DNA of 64,000 bases from Chamaecyparis obtusa. Lineage: Eukaryota; Streptophyta; Pinopsida; Cupressales; Cupressaceae. The stretch spans positions 572,581 to 636,580 of the forward strand of contig BSBK01000879.1 in the NCBI GenBank assembly GCA_027943335.1, in the 5' to 3' direction. This document shows positions 33,790 to 45,849 of the stretch, piece after piece. The notes under the pieces were generated by a model. The model saw only the letters and a program-made list of their open reading frames with translations, was not told where the DNA came from and did not search any database. How positions within the stretch are numbered: position 1 is the stretch's first letter; every line of letters begins with the position of its first letter. A program made the position numbers and the translations under genes.

Positions 33790-35176
33790 GGATACAAGTA
33801 GAAATCTTTTGACCATTGTTTTGATGGTAATCACAATATGCAAACTCATTCCAGTAGGTAGGTCATGGTTGCAGATCATAAGGGTGAAAATTATGTGGAG
33901 GCATAAGTATTTGATTCTGCAAAAGAGTCTTGTAGACTATGTCAAGAGGTTCCCCTAGGGGAGTGAATAAACATTTGGGTCGAGGTGCCCAAGGTTTGTT
34001 TCTAGAAAATTTCAAAGGTGGTTGAGTTACTATCGTAGCCTTCTCAATGGCTTTGACTGCTTGCATACTGGAGGTGAGATTGAAAATAGTCTTGGGAGGC
34101 TTTGGGGTCACATTGTCAACAACACCATCATTCACAACATCCTGATTTTTGTTAACAATTTTAGCCTTATCTTTGCTTGAGGGGGACCCTTGCTTGTTAT
34201 CTTTATGTAGGGTGAGCTCTCCTTTCTTGACCATAAATGACTCTATTCTCACATCCTACTTAATCATGTCATCAAAGGTCAAAGGACATTGTAGCTATAC
34301 CTAGTATCCAAAATCTAGAAGTAAATTATTGAGAAAGATGTCAAGTTTCTCAGATTCTGGTATTTTGTGAGAATATTTGGTAAAGAGTTGTCTCCATCAC
34401 TGGAGAAATGTCAAGAAAGGTTCTCCAGATCATTGTTTCAAATTGCAAAGATCATGGATGTTAACCAGATGTTGAATGTTATGTGAATAATGCTGGAGGA
34501 ACAGATTAGCAATCTCGTCAAAAGATTTGATACCAATAGGAAGTTGGGAGAACCACTCCATAGCAGATCCACCTAGACTATGTGGAAAGAGATGCATGAG
34601 ATAAGTTTGATCATGTATGAATTCCATGGATAAAGTGTCAAACTCTCTCAAGTGATCCTAAGGATCAGAGGTACGTAGATATTTATTGTACTTGGGGAGT
34701 TCCACACCTTTGGGAAAAGGTGGGATGGTAGGACTCTTGTCAAATGGGAATGGATAGATGCTCTCTAGTGTGAACTATTTTTCTGGTGTGTCTTTGTCTT
34801 TCATGATTTGTTGGATCTGGGTTTACATGTCATGGACTATTTTTTGCATTTTAGCCACCTTTGTTTCCTCTTCTTTGACTACAAGGGTCTCAACTTTATA
34901 TTCTAGGGGTAGCTTGGCCCCTTGTTTGGCTAGCTTGAGAAAGTATCTCTCTTTCTCTTCTTTCATCAAAATTTCCATCATTTTGCAAAGACTTTTGTTG
35001 GACCAGGCAATCTCAATGTCTTGTGGGGTTATTTCTTCCTCTTCATTACTAAGGATTTCAAAGATGTTGGGGGAATGGAATTCTTCTTGGTTATCTTGAG
35101 CTTGATCCTGATCATGATCATGAGCTCTGCTATACTCACCCTCTTGATGTTTGTGTGACATCTTGCTAGTATGCAA
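33790..35176 (-). pseudogene. Element C gag, broken
   Basis: It starts at MHTSKMSHKHQEGEYSRAHD (35176) with an acidic N-terminus. The capsid core is at about 34730-34270 (VELPKYNKYLRTSDP, HSLGGSAMEWFSQLP, IPESEKLDIFLNNL). A degenerate knuckle, YCDYHQNNGQKISTC, near 33840 has the His replaced by Gln. Several TAG/TAA codons interrupt it. Confidence 0.82.
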
Positions 35177-37669
35177 GTGCGTAGTGTGAGCAGACTAAGT
35201 ACGAGGAGGTTCACTATGAAGAGAGATTACTACTAAGGAAACCTTAGGTTCTGAAAAAGGATTAATCTTTGGCAAGGAAACCCTAGGTGTCACAAAAGGA
35301 TTAAGTTCTGGCAAGGAAACTTAGTTTTCCTCAAAAGGATCAATCTTGGGCAAGGGCAAGCAGGATGCCTCAAAGGGATCAATTTCTGATGATGATTCTT
35401 TAGAGTCTTGATATTCTTGAAACAAGGGATTCCTAGTTTGACTGAGGTTCACAATATGAGTACACTAGATATGAGGTCGAATGACAGGAGAAGGAGAGTG
35501 AAAGGACTCCTCTCCAAATGTTTTAGAGGAAGAATGTGAAGATCCTCTATGGCACTCAGATTGTATGGAAAGTTCGGAATGACCTCTATTTCTATCCCAT
35601 CTGGTGAAACATGGAGGGAACATGTTGCCACTTTGAGTCATCACAGGCATAGACAAAGATTAAGTAATGAGAGAGGACTAGGATTATGCTCAGAACTCTA
35701 TCTCTAGAATAGCAAAAAAAGTGATAATAGTGAGATGCACTCGGCACAAATCATCGAGAATAAGACTAGAACAGCCAAGATGTGACTATCGCATTGCAAG
35801 GTACAAGAACACATTAGGAAAGGATAGATAATAGAGAGACAACAGGAGTTTAGGTAGTAATCATTGGGTTCTCATCCTCAGACATCCAAATTCAGGCAGT
35901 GGACAATAGGAGGATAGGAAAACGAACCCTAGATAAAAACCAGATTAGATAAAAAAATGATGAATTAATAGGAATAAGCTCACTATTTTGAAAACCAGGG
36001 GACAGTCTAGTGTGAGGAAGTGTAGTCTCGCATGAGGAAATGCAAGACTACACGTGAGGAAATGAAGTCTCATGTGAGAGAATGCATGGGAAGCTTAAAT
36101 CTCATGTGGGAAAATACCAAAATTTGATAGTTTGGACATAATTTTTGAGGCAAGAACAGATTTTCACACACAATGTTGGCTGTCCTCTAACAGAATATCC
36201 AATTTTTAAAAAAATTAAATTAGCAACTCAACTTCTACATGCATCAAGAGATTTCTATCGTAATCAGGCACATAAGACAGCATTCAAGGATTTCAAGCAA
36301 ACAATGTCTTCAAACAATGAATGAGGGACAAAGCAACCTTGCGCATGAAGGAGGGACAAAGAAACCTCATGCATGAATGAGCATATGTGACATAGTATTC
36401 TATTCCCTAAGAGTGCTACTTGTGTATGTTATCAAATGTTTTGCAATCACGCACATAGTCCTAGAAAAGATAAAAATTTGGTTGCACTAGGGTTCTTAAT
36501 AATGGTTTGACTCTGCAACTTTTGTAATCTCAAGAGGGAAAACTCTAATCTAGGTGCACCAGGGTTTTGACACATTCCATGAATTTAATCAATCGGAGAT
36601 GTTGAGGAGATCTGACATCCCAACAAGAAACTACACCTGTGCAGATTACTTCCACAAGGACATTTATATAGCGGCTTTTGCTACCATGGTGAAAATGGCT
36701 ATTACCGCTTGAAGTTCCATCTACATGGTTGACCCAATAAAGGGAATGTCCACTACAATTAACCCTCTCTAATAAGGTGACTCACAAAAAGGACCACATG
36801 GGGACTTAGTTTAGATTCAAGGATCTGATTTTCTAATACTACCCAAAAAGGGAGTAGAGCATAATCCTCTAGCCTCTTCACTTCACCAAAACATAGTAGA
36901 CATATTCATTGACACACTAAAACTGAAACCACCTCACCAAGGTTTGTGATGTCAACAACAATGTCTACCGGGCTCTATAAATGGGACCAAGAGAGAATGT
37001 ACCGATCAAAGTTGAGGACTAAACCAAGTAAGACCATGAGATAATAATAGTATCCTTCCCTACCTACAAGGGCTTCTATCGTCAAGAAGAGCTTCACATG
37101 CAAAACAAGCAAATGAAGCCCACTCTCTCAAGAAATCCACAAATAGTGTTCATAGGGCCTATTTACCATGTGAAATAGATATGTTGAAAATGAATCTAGA
37201 TTCTTTTTAGAGCCCAAAAGTGAAGTGTGATTTATCAAAGCAATAAACACTCAAGCCCAACACGTAAGAAATTCATTTTAATGTCCAAAATTGAAGTGTT
37301 ATAGAGATCATAGAAAATCACCTTAAGTCCAACACTTTGCAATCTAGTATTACACTGCCTCTAGAAAGAAGAATCAGGAAAAATCAACAACAAACAATAG
37401 GTGTCAGAAAATAACAAATTGAAAGTAAAAATCTACAGATTTTTAATTCTTTGATGCAAAATTTCACACAAGATTGTACACAGTCTCACATGAGAAAACA
37501 CTTTTTTTGAACGAGAGAATGCTAAAACCAGCAAATCTTCACGTGATATAGTGAGAATATGTGCATGAGATTCCATACAGGGATGTACAGAAGTATGGAC
37601 AGAATGCAAAATTTTGTCAAAAACTTAAAATATGATGAAATATGAATGAGGCTAGAAATTGATTTTCTA
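35177..37669 (-). other. Element C leader region
   Basis: No protein domain. A loose ~30-bp repeat of ctcatgtgagaaaatg-like words lies at 36020-36120 and again near 37470-37560, related to the CG-rich motif cluster at 22245-22470. Confidence 0.5.
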
Positions 37670-37670
37670 C

Positions 37671-37688
37671 CCCATGGTGGGCGCCAAA
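37671..37688 (-). promoter_or_regulatory. Element C primer-binding site
   Basis: On the minus strand TTTGGCGCCCACCATGGG follows the LTR end (AGTTCATATA) by about 2-3 bp. It is the same type as in element A, confirming minus orientation. Confidence 0.85.
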
Positions 37689-37690
37689 AA

Positions 37691-38752
37691 TATATGAACT
37701 AAATATGGGCCTTTGATTTAGCTCCACACTTCAACATAGTCATTGTTCACCAGTTGCAGCTAAGAATGAATATCAGATTATTCACCTCACCTATCTAGAT
37801 GATTCAACTTGTTGCCTTCTATCTAGGTAGGGTTTGAAATTTTCTCTCAGAATCAAGAGTCCTGCAACCATAGACTAACACTAGAATGAAGGATTTATGC
37901 AGTTTTAATCTAGAAATGAGATTAAACTAGTAACAATGAAAGAAAACTAGACTAAGAAATGAAGTGCATGATTAAGCTAAACATGATATGCTAATCTAGA
38001 AATGAAGATTATGCTAAGAATTGAAAGCTTCAATGCAAAATGAGTTCTGGCGACAATGCGACAACACTTCGTTGCTCAAAAAGTTGGGATCTTTTGAATG
38101 AGAAAAGAGGGTTCTTTTATAGAATCCCAGGTTCAATCAACGATCAAGAATGAATCAAACGAACGGTGGAGATTGAATGAGAGATCAGCTCAGAATGGAA
38201 ATTTTTCAGCAAAGAGGCAATCAACTGCCTGTTTTTGTCTGTTTAAAGCTGTTAACTATTTTATTCCTCTTTTTTATTTTCAATTAAATCAAAGTTTCCT
38301 TTTATGAACTGAAGAGAAGATTTGAAGAGAATGTTTAATTCAAATAAATATAATATTGCCTCATAAGTGGATTTTCTCAATTATTTGAATAGTTAAATTC
38401 ATTTATTGAGATGAGGATATTTATTTAAAATTAAATATTTATTTAATTCATTTTTCATGTGTTTTAGCTAAAGAGGGTGGATTTAATTTAATTAAAGTGC
38501 TAGGACTTTGTAATTAAATTAATCAATCATAGGGTTTATTTAGCCAATAAATGTCAATATTTAGGAATTAAATATCATATATGATTAATGCAAATTTAAG
38601 GTTTTTTGCATTTGACACTAAGTCAAGTAGAGTCAATCAGAAGATAGAATTTCCTAGTACAATAGGACTTTGATGATTCAGAATTGAGAGAATGAGACTA
38701 AAATGCAACAAAATTGGTTAGGATATCAAGATGCCAATTTTGGGGTATTACA
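37691..38752 (-). repeat. Element C 5' LTR (right end)
   Basis: 1062 bp, matching 19746-20809. Minus-strand TATA box ctataaaaga at 38113-38122. Confidence 0.9.
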
Positions 38753-38757
38753 ACTGT

Positions 38758-39713
38758 CATATTTTTAAAAGAGAAATCTGGGGCATCTAAAATGTTTAAA
38801 TGGTACAAAGAAAAAGTAGAAAAAGAAATCAGGAAAGAACTAAAATGCTCGAGGTCTGATAGAGGTGGTGAGTTTATTTCTAATGAATTCACTAACTATT
38901 TTAATGAGCATGGCATAAAAAGATGGGTTTCTTCTCCTAGAACACTGCAGCAAAATGGGATTGCTGAAAGGAGAAATAGATCAATTGTTGATTGTGCAAG
39001 GACACTGGTGTTAGAAAAGAATTTTGCACAAGTATACTAGAGAGAGGTAGTTAGCATAGCTATATATGTTCTGAACTGAGTACAATTGAAGGACACAAAC
39101 AAAACACCCTACTAGTTATGGTTTGGTTACACATCAAGTGTAACTTACTTCATAATTTTTGGTAGCAAATGTTTTATTCTAAAAGATGATAGGAACAAGA
39201 AATTTGACTCTAAAGGGGATGAGGGAATATTTCTTGGATATTCTACTAAAAGAAAATCTTACAAGTGTCTGAATAAGGTCACTAATTAAATGATTGAAAG
39301 TGCTAATGTCAGAGTTGATGAATTTGATGATAAAAATGTGGAAGAAAGCAATAAGGAGCTAGAAGACTATGGTAGATTCACTTATGTTGAGCATCCAGAG
39401 TACCTACCAGAGGCTGAGTTGACCAAGCATTAGGAAAATAACACCGAGGAACAACAAAGGGAAACTGAGGAACAGGAAGAAGCTACTGAGAAAGGAATTG
39501 AACCTAAACAGAATGAAGAACAAAGGAGAAATCAAGTGCTGGCAAGATTTGTCAGAAGACATCATCCCAAGAACCAAATCATTGGAGATAAGCAAGTTGG
39601 CATGCTAACAAGAAGTAAGTTAAGACAAAATACATGCTTAGTTTGTGAGTTTGAACCGAAGAATGTTAAGGTTGCACTTGAGAATGATGAATGGATAAAT
39701 ACAATGAATGAAG
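38758..39713 (+). pseudogene. Element B integrase, C-terminal part, into pol
   Basis: The integrase frame resumes here after element C. The second aspartate is in CSRSDRGGEF (codon 38858-38860) and the glutamate in NGIAERRNRS (38966-38968), so the DDE triad is complete across the split. The linker toward RT (39300-39640) is Glu-rich. Stops occur at 39039, 39078, 39115, 39286 and 39432. The frame is cut by a solo LTR at 39714. Confidence 0.85.
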
Positions 39714-41222
39714 TGTTGGAAACTACAATTGAAACAATTGTTGTATTGTCATTGATGTCAAACTTTAATTGGTAAGACTGTTGCTACTTAGGAAAGTACT
39801 ATATCTATTTGAGTTTTGCTAACGGGCCAAGCAAGGTTGGTAACAATAGCACCTAGGGAAAGGTTGAGTTATCTTGATACTACAAAGTGTACTTGACTAT
39901 GTTGCACAATGATGAGATAATGTATTGTTTATCTTAGTAAGACTGAAGACTAAACTAGTAGGCTTAACTAAGCAAAGAATGGAAAAATCATCTTTAAGCC
40001 GAGTGATGTTAGTGTCGACCAAGTTAGTATATGCCGAGAAAAATTCTAGTGTCGACCGAGCATCAGTAAATTACTGAGGAAGATAGTTTAAGTCAAGGAA
40101 ATAGTATTAGTAATGACTGAGCTTTCTACATGAAGACCGAGTGAACAATCATAGTATTGACCAAGCATCAACAATTTTATATTTGAAGAGAATTTAATTT
40201 TGGAGCCGACATTGTTGAATTCTTGGATTATGTAAAATGTGTTGACTTTATTTATTGATTGTTTGGAAGCATTAAATGCATTGTAAAACATTTTATTGTA
40301 AATCTTTAAGAGATTTGAGATGATTCTAGAAAAGGACTCGAAGAACATGAAGTGGGTAGATTCAATGAATCTCACCTAACCCTAAGAGCTACGATTGAGA
40401 TTGAGCAGCAAAAGATGAGTTAACCTAATTGAGGAAAATATAAGGGAACCTGAGCATTGTGATATGTATGTACATGAAGAATAGAGAATGCTGGAAGAAG
40501 AAAGTTTTATTGACTGAATAAGCAGAAAAGGTTGAAGGAGAATTGTGGTGATTTCTTGAAAAAAAGTTCTGGGCAAATCAGAGATGGAAATGGAAAAGTT
40601 TCAAAGTTAGTAAACCAGCATTAGTGTATAGAATCAAATCTGATATTTGCAAAGTGAGTTTTATATTTTTCAGATAATACTGCTGCTACTTTCTAACCAT
40701 TGTAACAGTCAAAATCCTTTTAACAGAGGTTGACCTAACGGTCATATGTTAAATCCTTTGAACAAGGTTGCATTCTAATGGAGTGTATGTAAGTCCTATG
40801 ACTAGGCTCACTTTTAACAGGGTGATTGAAATCCTTTAACTGGGTCACACCTGATAGTGCGTATTGTAACCTTTGACATGGTTGGCTTTTTACCAAGCTC
40901 ACTTTAGAAGAGTGAAAATAATAGTAGCATGTTACAAAGTGGTTTTTCCCAAATTGGGTTTCCACTATAAATCCTAGTGTTTATACTTGTGTGAATGTTT
41001 AGATCTGAACATTACTATGTTTTGCAAGTTAAGTTACAGCTGGATAGTGGACTGCATTGTTAGATGTTTCTATTATTGAATCAGTGATGACCGAGTTTGT
41101 TTTGGTTTTGGATCTGATTTAAGGATAAGTTTTTAAGATTGTTTTATACATTAGGACCTAAGAACAACTAATTCACCCCCCCCCCCCCCCCCCCCTCTCT
41201 GTTGTTCTAAATCATATTAACA
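39714..41222 (+). mobile_element. Solo copia LTR, 1509 bp, inside B's pol
   Basis: It starts TGTTGGAAACTAC, ends ATCATATTAACA and is flanked by a perfect TGAAG (39709-39713 and 41223-41227). Removing it with one TGAAG restores the reading frame of B. Its layout (ccgag words, aagctcactttagaagagtgaaaat, C20 run, final TTAACA) shows kinship with B's LTR, but it is too diverged to be the same family. Confidence 0.88.
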
Positions 41223-42548
41223 TGAAGAAATAGAACAAATAGAGAAAAACAAGACATGGACTTTAGTACCTAGACCAAAAGATGAGAATGTTATTGGTAC
41301 TAAATGGATTTTTAGAAATAAGCTTAATTAGAATGGAGAGGTTACAAGAAACAAAGCTAGACTAGTTTTCAAGGGATATGCACATGAAGAAGGCATAGAT
41401 TATGGGGAAAATTTTGCACCTGTTGCTAGATTGGAAGGAGTCCTCATGTTACTTGCATATGTTGCACATAAGAAATTTAAAGTCTATCAAATGGATGTTA
41501 AGTCTTCTTTTCTGAATGGAATACTAGAAGAGGAGGTCTACATAGAACAACCAGAAGGGTTTGTTGATCCAAATAAAAAAGACATGGTATGTAGATTACA
41601 TAAAGCTATATATGGTTAAAGCAAGCACCAAGAGCCTGGTATGAAGAGTTGCATACTTATCTTTTAAGTATTGGTTTTGTAAGAACTAGTGAAAACAATA
41701 ATTTGTATTTGAAAGGAGAATCTAATGATACTATTTTTATTGCTGAAATATTTGTGGATGATATAATATTTAGAGGACAAGATCATATTTGTAAATCATT
41801 TGCTAATGAGATGAGAAAAGAATTTGAAATGTCTATGTTTGGAGAGATTAAATTCTTTCTAGGCTTGCAGGTTATTTAGCAGAATGATGGAATTTTCATC
41901 ACACAATCAAAGTACATAAAGGAAGTACCAAGAGCATTTGGCATGGAAAATGCTAAGCCAGTTGGAATAACAATGGTCACAAGCTGCAAACTGACTAAAG
42001 ATGATGAATCTATAGAGGTAAACTAGACATTGTACCGATCTATGATTGGTAAACTAATGTATGTAGTACATAGTAGACCAAATATTGCACATGTAGTGGG
42101 GATCATTGCTAGATTTTTTACAAATCGAAAGGATTCACACATGGTTGCAGTAAAAAGAATCTTGAGATACCTAAAGAAAATAGAGGAATATGGATTATGG
42201 TATCCTAAGGAAGGAAAATTTGAACTAAGATTCTACACTGACGCAGATTGGGCTGGAAATATAGTGTTGGAAGGGATGAATGAGGTAATCACTGAGCTAG
42301 TGATTATATATTGTGACAACACTAGTGCAATAAATATTTCTAAGAATCCTGTAATAAACTCAAAGACCAAGCATATTTCTATTAAGTATCACTACTTAAG
42401 AGAACAAGTACAAGAGAAGAAAGTCAAACTGGAATTTGTTACATCAAAGGAGCAACTTGCTGATATTTTTACCAAGCCTCTACCGAAGGAAACTTTTGAA
42501 TACTTGAGGACTAGACTTAGGGTTCGTCCCCTATCTACCAGTCACTAA
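41223..42548 (+). pseudogene. Element B reverse transcriptase and RNase H
   Basis: RT begins with EEIEQIEKNKTWTLVPRPK (41226 on), followed by [32 protein letters not shown] and the catalytic FVDD (about 41750, from the usual Y-V-D-D). RNase H has the YTDADWAG aspartate, an internal deletion after it, then YCDNTSAINISKNPV and ADIFTKPLPKETFEYLRTRL. Stops at 41326, 41617, 41878 and 42024 break it. Confidence 0.85.
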
Positions 42549-43094
42549 TGTGATGTGGAGGTTGCATCAGCCTAATCTTATCAGAAAATCATTCATGTTG
42601 ATGCAACATAGCTCACACTTTGGATAATGTCTAAGGTTGTGAAAGATTTGAGGAACTAGAACAAAGAATTGGCATATCAGTATACCGAGATACATAGTCT
42701 GCACCGAAGAACAGAGAGTCACTTGGCTATTGCAGAGTTGTATGTTTTATGTTTTTCTTTGGCATTGTTGTCAAAGGGAGAGATAAACAATATGATGAAC
42801 AGATCAAGATCACATCTATCTAAGGGAGAGATAATCTAAGAAAGTCAGGGAGAGTTTTGAAGATTTTTTGCTAAGAACAAAAGGAATCTAAGAGCTAAAA
42901 AGATCAAATCCATAGAGGAAATTCTGCACTTGTAATGCTTTCATGTAACATAGTGATTTAACATATTAAATTATCAAGCTAGGGAGAGCTTACCGAGCTA
43001 CAACATTTACTTATATAGTTTTAGAATACATGTTTGGTATGTGTATGACATATTTCATATTTCTTGTGTTGCTATCAATGGAAAAGGGAGAGAT
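42549..43094 (+). promoter_or_regulatory. Element B 3' UTR with repeated polypurine tracts
   Basis: The functional tract gaaaagggagagat (43081-43094) abuts the 3' LTR. Similar gggagag words occur at 42773, 42821, 42847 and 42982. Confidence 0.75.
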
Positions 43095-44605
43095 TGATGA
43101 ACTACAATTGATTGAATACCTAAATGACTTAAAGATCAGTGATAAGAGATCACCAAGTATTGAAATGATATGTAAGATAATTAAATTAGTCATTACGTGG
43201 TCATTGATTTCAACTAGTTTGACAGTATTATCATGTTAGTTACAAATATCTTAGCATTTGTAAAGAGGAGAGAAAAGATGAAGAACTGAGATATCTACAT
43301 AGAGGAAGATGGATATAACAGATGAGGATAAAGAATACTTTGGGTAACTTATTGATGAGTCTATAACTTCATGTTGTTGACTTGATTATGTGGCTTTAAT
43401 CTATTATGGAGAAGGAAGCAAAATGTACAAGGCAATGTGGTTGGTAAATGAAGCACTTCAGTATACGCTGAGATAGTGTTATGTATATTGAGCGACAATA
43501 TTAATCAAGCTTGTGTTCGCTAATGCATTTCTTTGTTAACCGACTATGGATGAAAGTATTAAATGCTTAAGTTTAGCTGACAAAAATTGATGAGCTAGAA
43601 ATTGTTATGATTTCAAGATTGAGGATAAAGTTTGTTATAAGATCCGCGGCTGACAAAATTTAGAGAAGATCTAAAGGATGGAATTGAAATGTGTTACTGA
43701 CACAACTGTCGAGGAAGGTTTAAGAGGCAAAATCTATGAAGGAGATTAAGAGGAAAAATCTGATGGTTGATATGAAAATGGTTTATCTGTCTATATAAGA
43801 GATATGATTTTCTTTATTGAAACATGCCGAAAGAAAGAAGACTATAGAGATTTCATGTGAATATAGTTTCATGCATGCCTAATCAGACTAGTTGAAGGAG
43901 AACCAAACTACAAAATGGTACTGAGTGTTAGAGAGCTATTACTGAGTGAAAGTAAGTTGAGGAAGTGAATTGATATATTGATCAGAGGATTTTTATGGGC
44001 TTAGAATAGATATGAACATCTAGAAGATAAGTTGTATTTTAATCAGATCAACTATTATTTTTGTTTAATCATTGATGCAGAAAAATCTCTTAACCGAGTG
44101 GACTTAACCATCTTATGTTATGCCCCATGTCATTCAATGAATGTATATTGTTATCCTATCAACCCCATAGTGAATGTTGGTTGAACGATAACTGTTAGTC
44201 TTAAATCCTCTAACAAGGTCACACCTAACAGTGTGTTTGTAACCTTTAACAAGGTTGTCTCTTCACCAAGCTCACTTCAGAAGAGTGAAAATTATTTTGG
44301 GTTACGGATCCTAAGTGGTTTTTCCCTTAACAGGGTTTCCACGTTAAATCATTGTGTTATGTGTTTCTATGATGATTTCTTTATTTTCATACTTTACATA
44401 CTGCATATTTGATTTGATCAGTAGTTACTGTGAGTTAATAAACTGGTAATCGGTAAAGGCACAGACAGTTTAAGAGTTTTTGTTACCAAGCTATAGAATT
44501 TGTTGAAATTATTTTTAAAGTTACATCTTGAGATTTGGGACTGTAGGATAACTAATCAAACTGATTCACCCCCCCCCCCCCCCCCCACTCTCAATTATTC
44601 TAACA
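43095..44605 (+). repeat. Element B 3' LTR
   Basis: 1511 bp, begins TGATGAACTACAATTG and ends ATTATTCTAACA, with a C18 run at 44569-44586 against C7 in the 5' copy. GGATC follows. Confidence 0.9.
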
Positions 44606-44610
44606 GGATC

Positions 44611-45849
44611 TACCCATATCTCCCAAATCCCATGGAAAACCATCTAGCCTACATGTACCCCAAAAATAAAATGACCACTTTGTGAGGGCTAGTACTTCTT
44701 TGTCTATGGATGAAGAAGATAATGAAATTTTAAAATGGTTGTACAAAGATGATGAGTCAAGTGCCCATGACAAATGCACTCAAAATATAAGCATTCCTAC
44801 TCATCAATATGGAAAAGGATTCCAAATAATGTAGAAGATGTGATATAAAGGACAAGGGCCTTTAGGTACAAGAAATGAAGGACTAATTGAAACCATTGAA
44901 ATGTCATGGAGGGATAGTAAGGAGAAAATTGGATTAGGGTATCTTGAACAAGGATACACTCAAAATACCCTAGGGTTTATAATCAAATCTTGCAAATAGG
45001 TTCCCAAAGTGATGAAGATTCAAATAATTGGGAGTGGGACTCATTGTCAATTGAGTCTTTCCAAGATAAAGAGGTGGATGTAATTCACACTTATACTCCC
45101 AACAAAGAAAAAGAAAAGGGGATGGCTTCAGGATCAAATCAGAATCAAGCTTCAAGTTCTAGCCAAGAGGTCTTAGAGAATGTGCCAAGTCAGGATATTG
45201 AAGAAAATTCATGGGTAGGAGAGACTTATGTTCCATCATGGATACCTTCTATAGGATAATCTAACCCTAGGTTTAACCCAAGAGATTTTTACCCATTGGA
45301 AACTCGAGAGGATTCGAAGGAGGAAGATTTTGACCCAAGTTCTCTAGAACACCTAGAAGAGGTACATGTTATAGATTTGAGCAATGCAATGTTTGAACCT
45401 TCCAATGAGGTCATGTCCCTAAACCCTACCAAGCCAAACTAAAACATTGATCCCTTATCCCTTATCCATCTAGAGCTCATTGAATGGGATTCCATCAAAC
45501 CTACTATCCTTCCCACATTCTTGAATGATAAAACGGTGTCCCAATACCTTAATGTGGTTGAACCTTCTTCTACCATTGAATATCAAGAAGAAGTGACAAA
45601 GGGAAGTATCCAAACTCTCAATTCATATAAAAATTAAAAAAATTAAAAATGGAAAGAATCTAATGTTGAAAACCACATTGTGGTAGCTTTAGATAAAAAA
45701 GAGAAAGAAATAAAGAGTGTTTTCGAAGATGAAAACCCAATAGAGGCACCTAAGGAAGGGAATTTGGATACTTTGCCTAAGCACTATGAAGAAAGATCGC
45801 CTATTTTCATTGAACCAATGGAGAAAGTCAACATTGGGTTAGAATCATA
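44611..45849 (+). pseudogene. Element A protease-RT spacer with a G-patch-like motif
   Basis: The sequence of A resumes after B. Near 44830-44900 the frame has YKGQGPLGTRNEGLIETIE, like the G-patch-like segment of element C; the Gly before it is a TGA. The rest is a diverged acidic linker with multiple frame changes. Confidence 0.5.

Larger units (their letters stand above)
19746..38752 (-). mobile_element. Element C: Tat-type Ty3/gypsy, minus strand
   Basis: A 19.0-kb element with LTRs at 19746-20809 and 37691-38752 sits in B's integrase, flanked by a perfect ACTGT (19741-19745 and 38753-38757). The primer-binding site next to the right LTR and polypurine tract next to the left LTR prove minus orientation. 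Order on the minus strand: gag, protease, spacer with a G-patch-like motif, RT, RNase H, archaeal-type RNase H, integrase, antisense PMD gene. It is the least deleted Tat copy here but still full of stops. LTR divergence by eye is roughly 6-8%. Confidence 0.9.
16493..44605 (+). mobile_element. Element B: Ty1/copia retrotransposon, nested
   Basis: LTRs at 16493-17937 and 43095-44605, a tRNA-iMet primer-binding site, and the copia gene order gag, protease, integrase, RT, RNase H identify it. The duplication is GGATA (16488-16492) against GGATC (44606-44610), one mismatch. Removing element C and a solo LTR leaves about 7.6 kb. By eye the LTRs differ at roughly 8%; an extra ~55 bp near 43300 and a longer poly-C tract are in the 3' copy. 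Confidence 0.88.
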
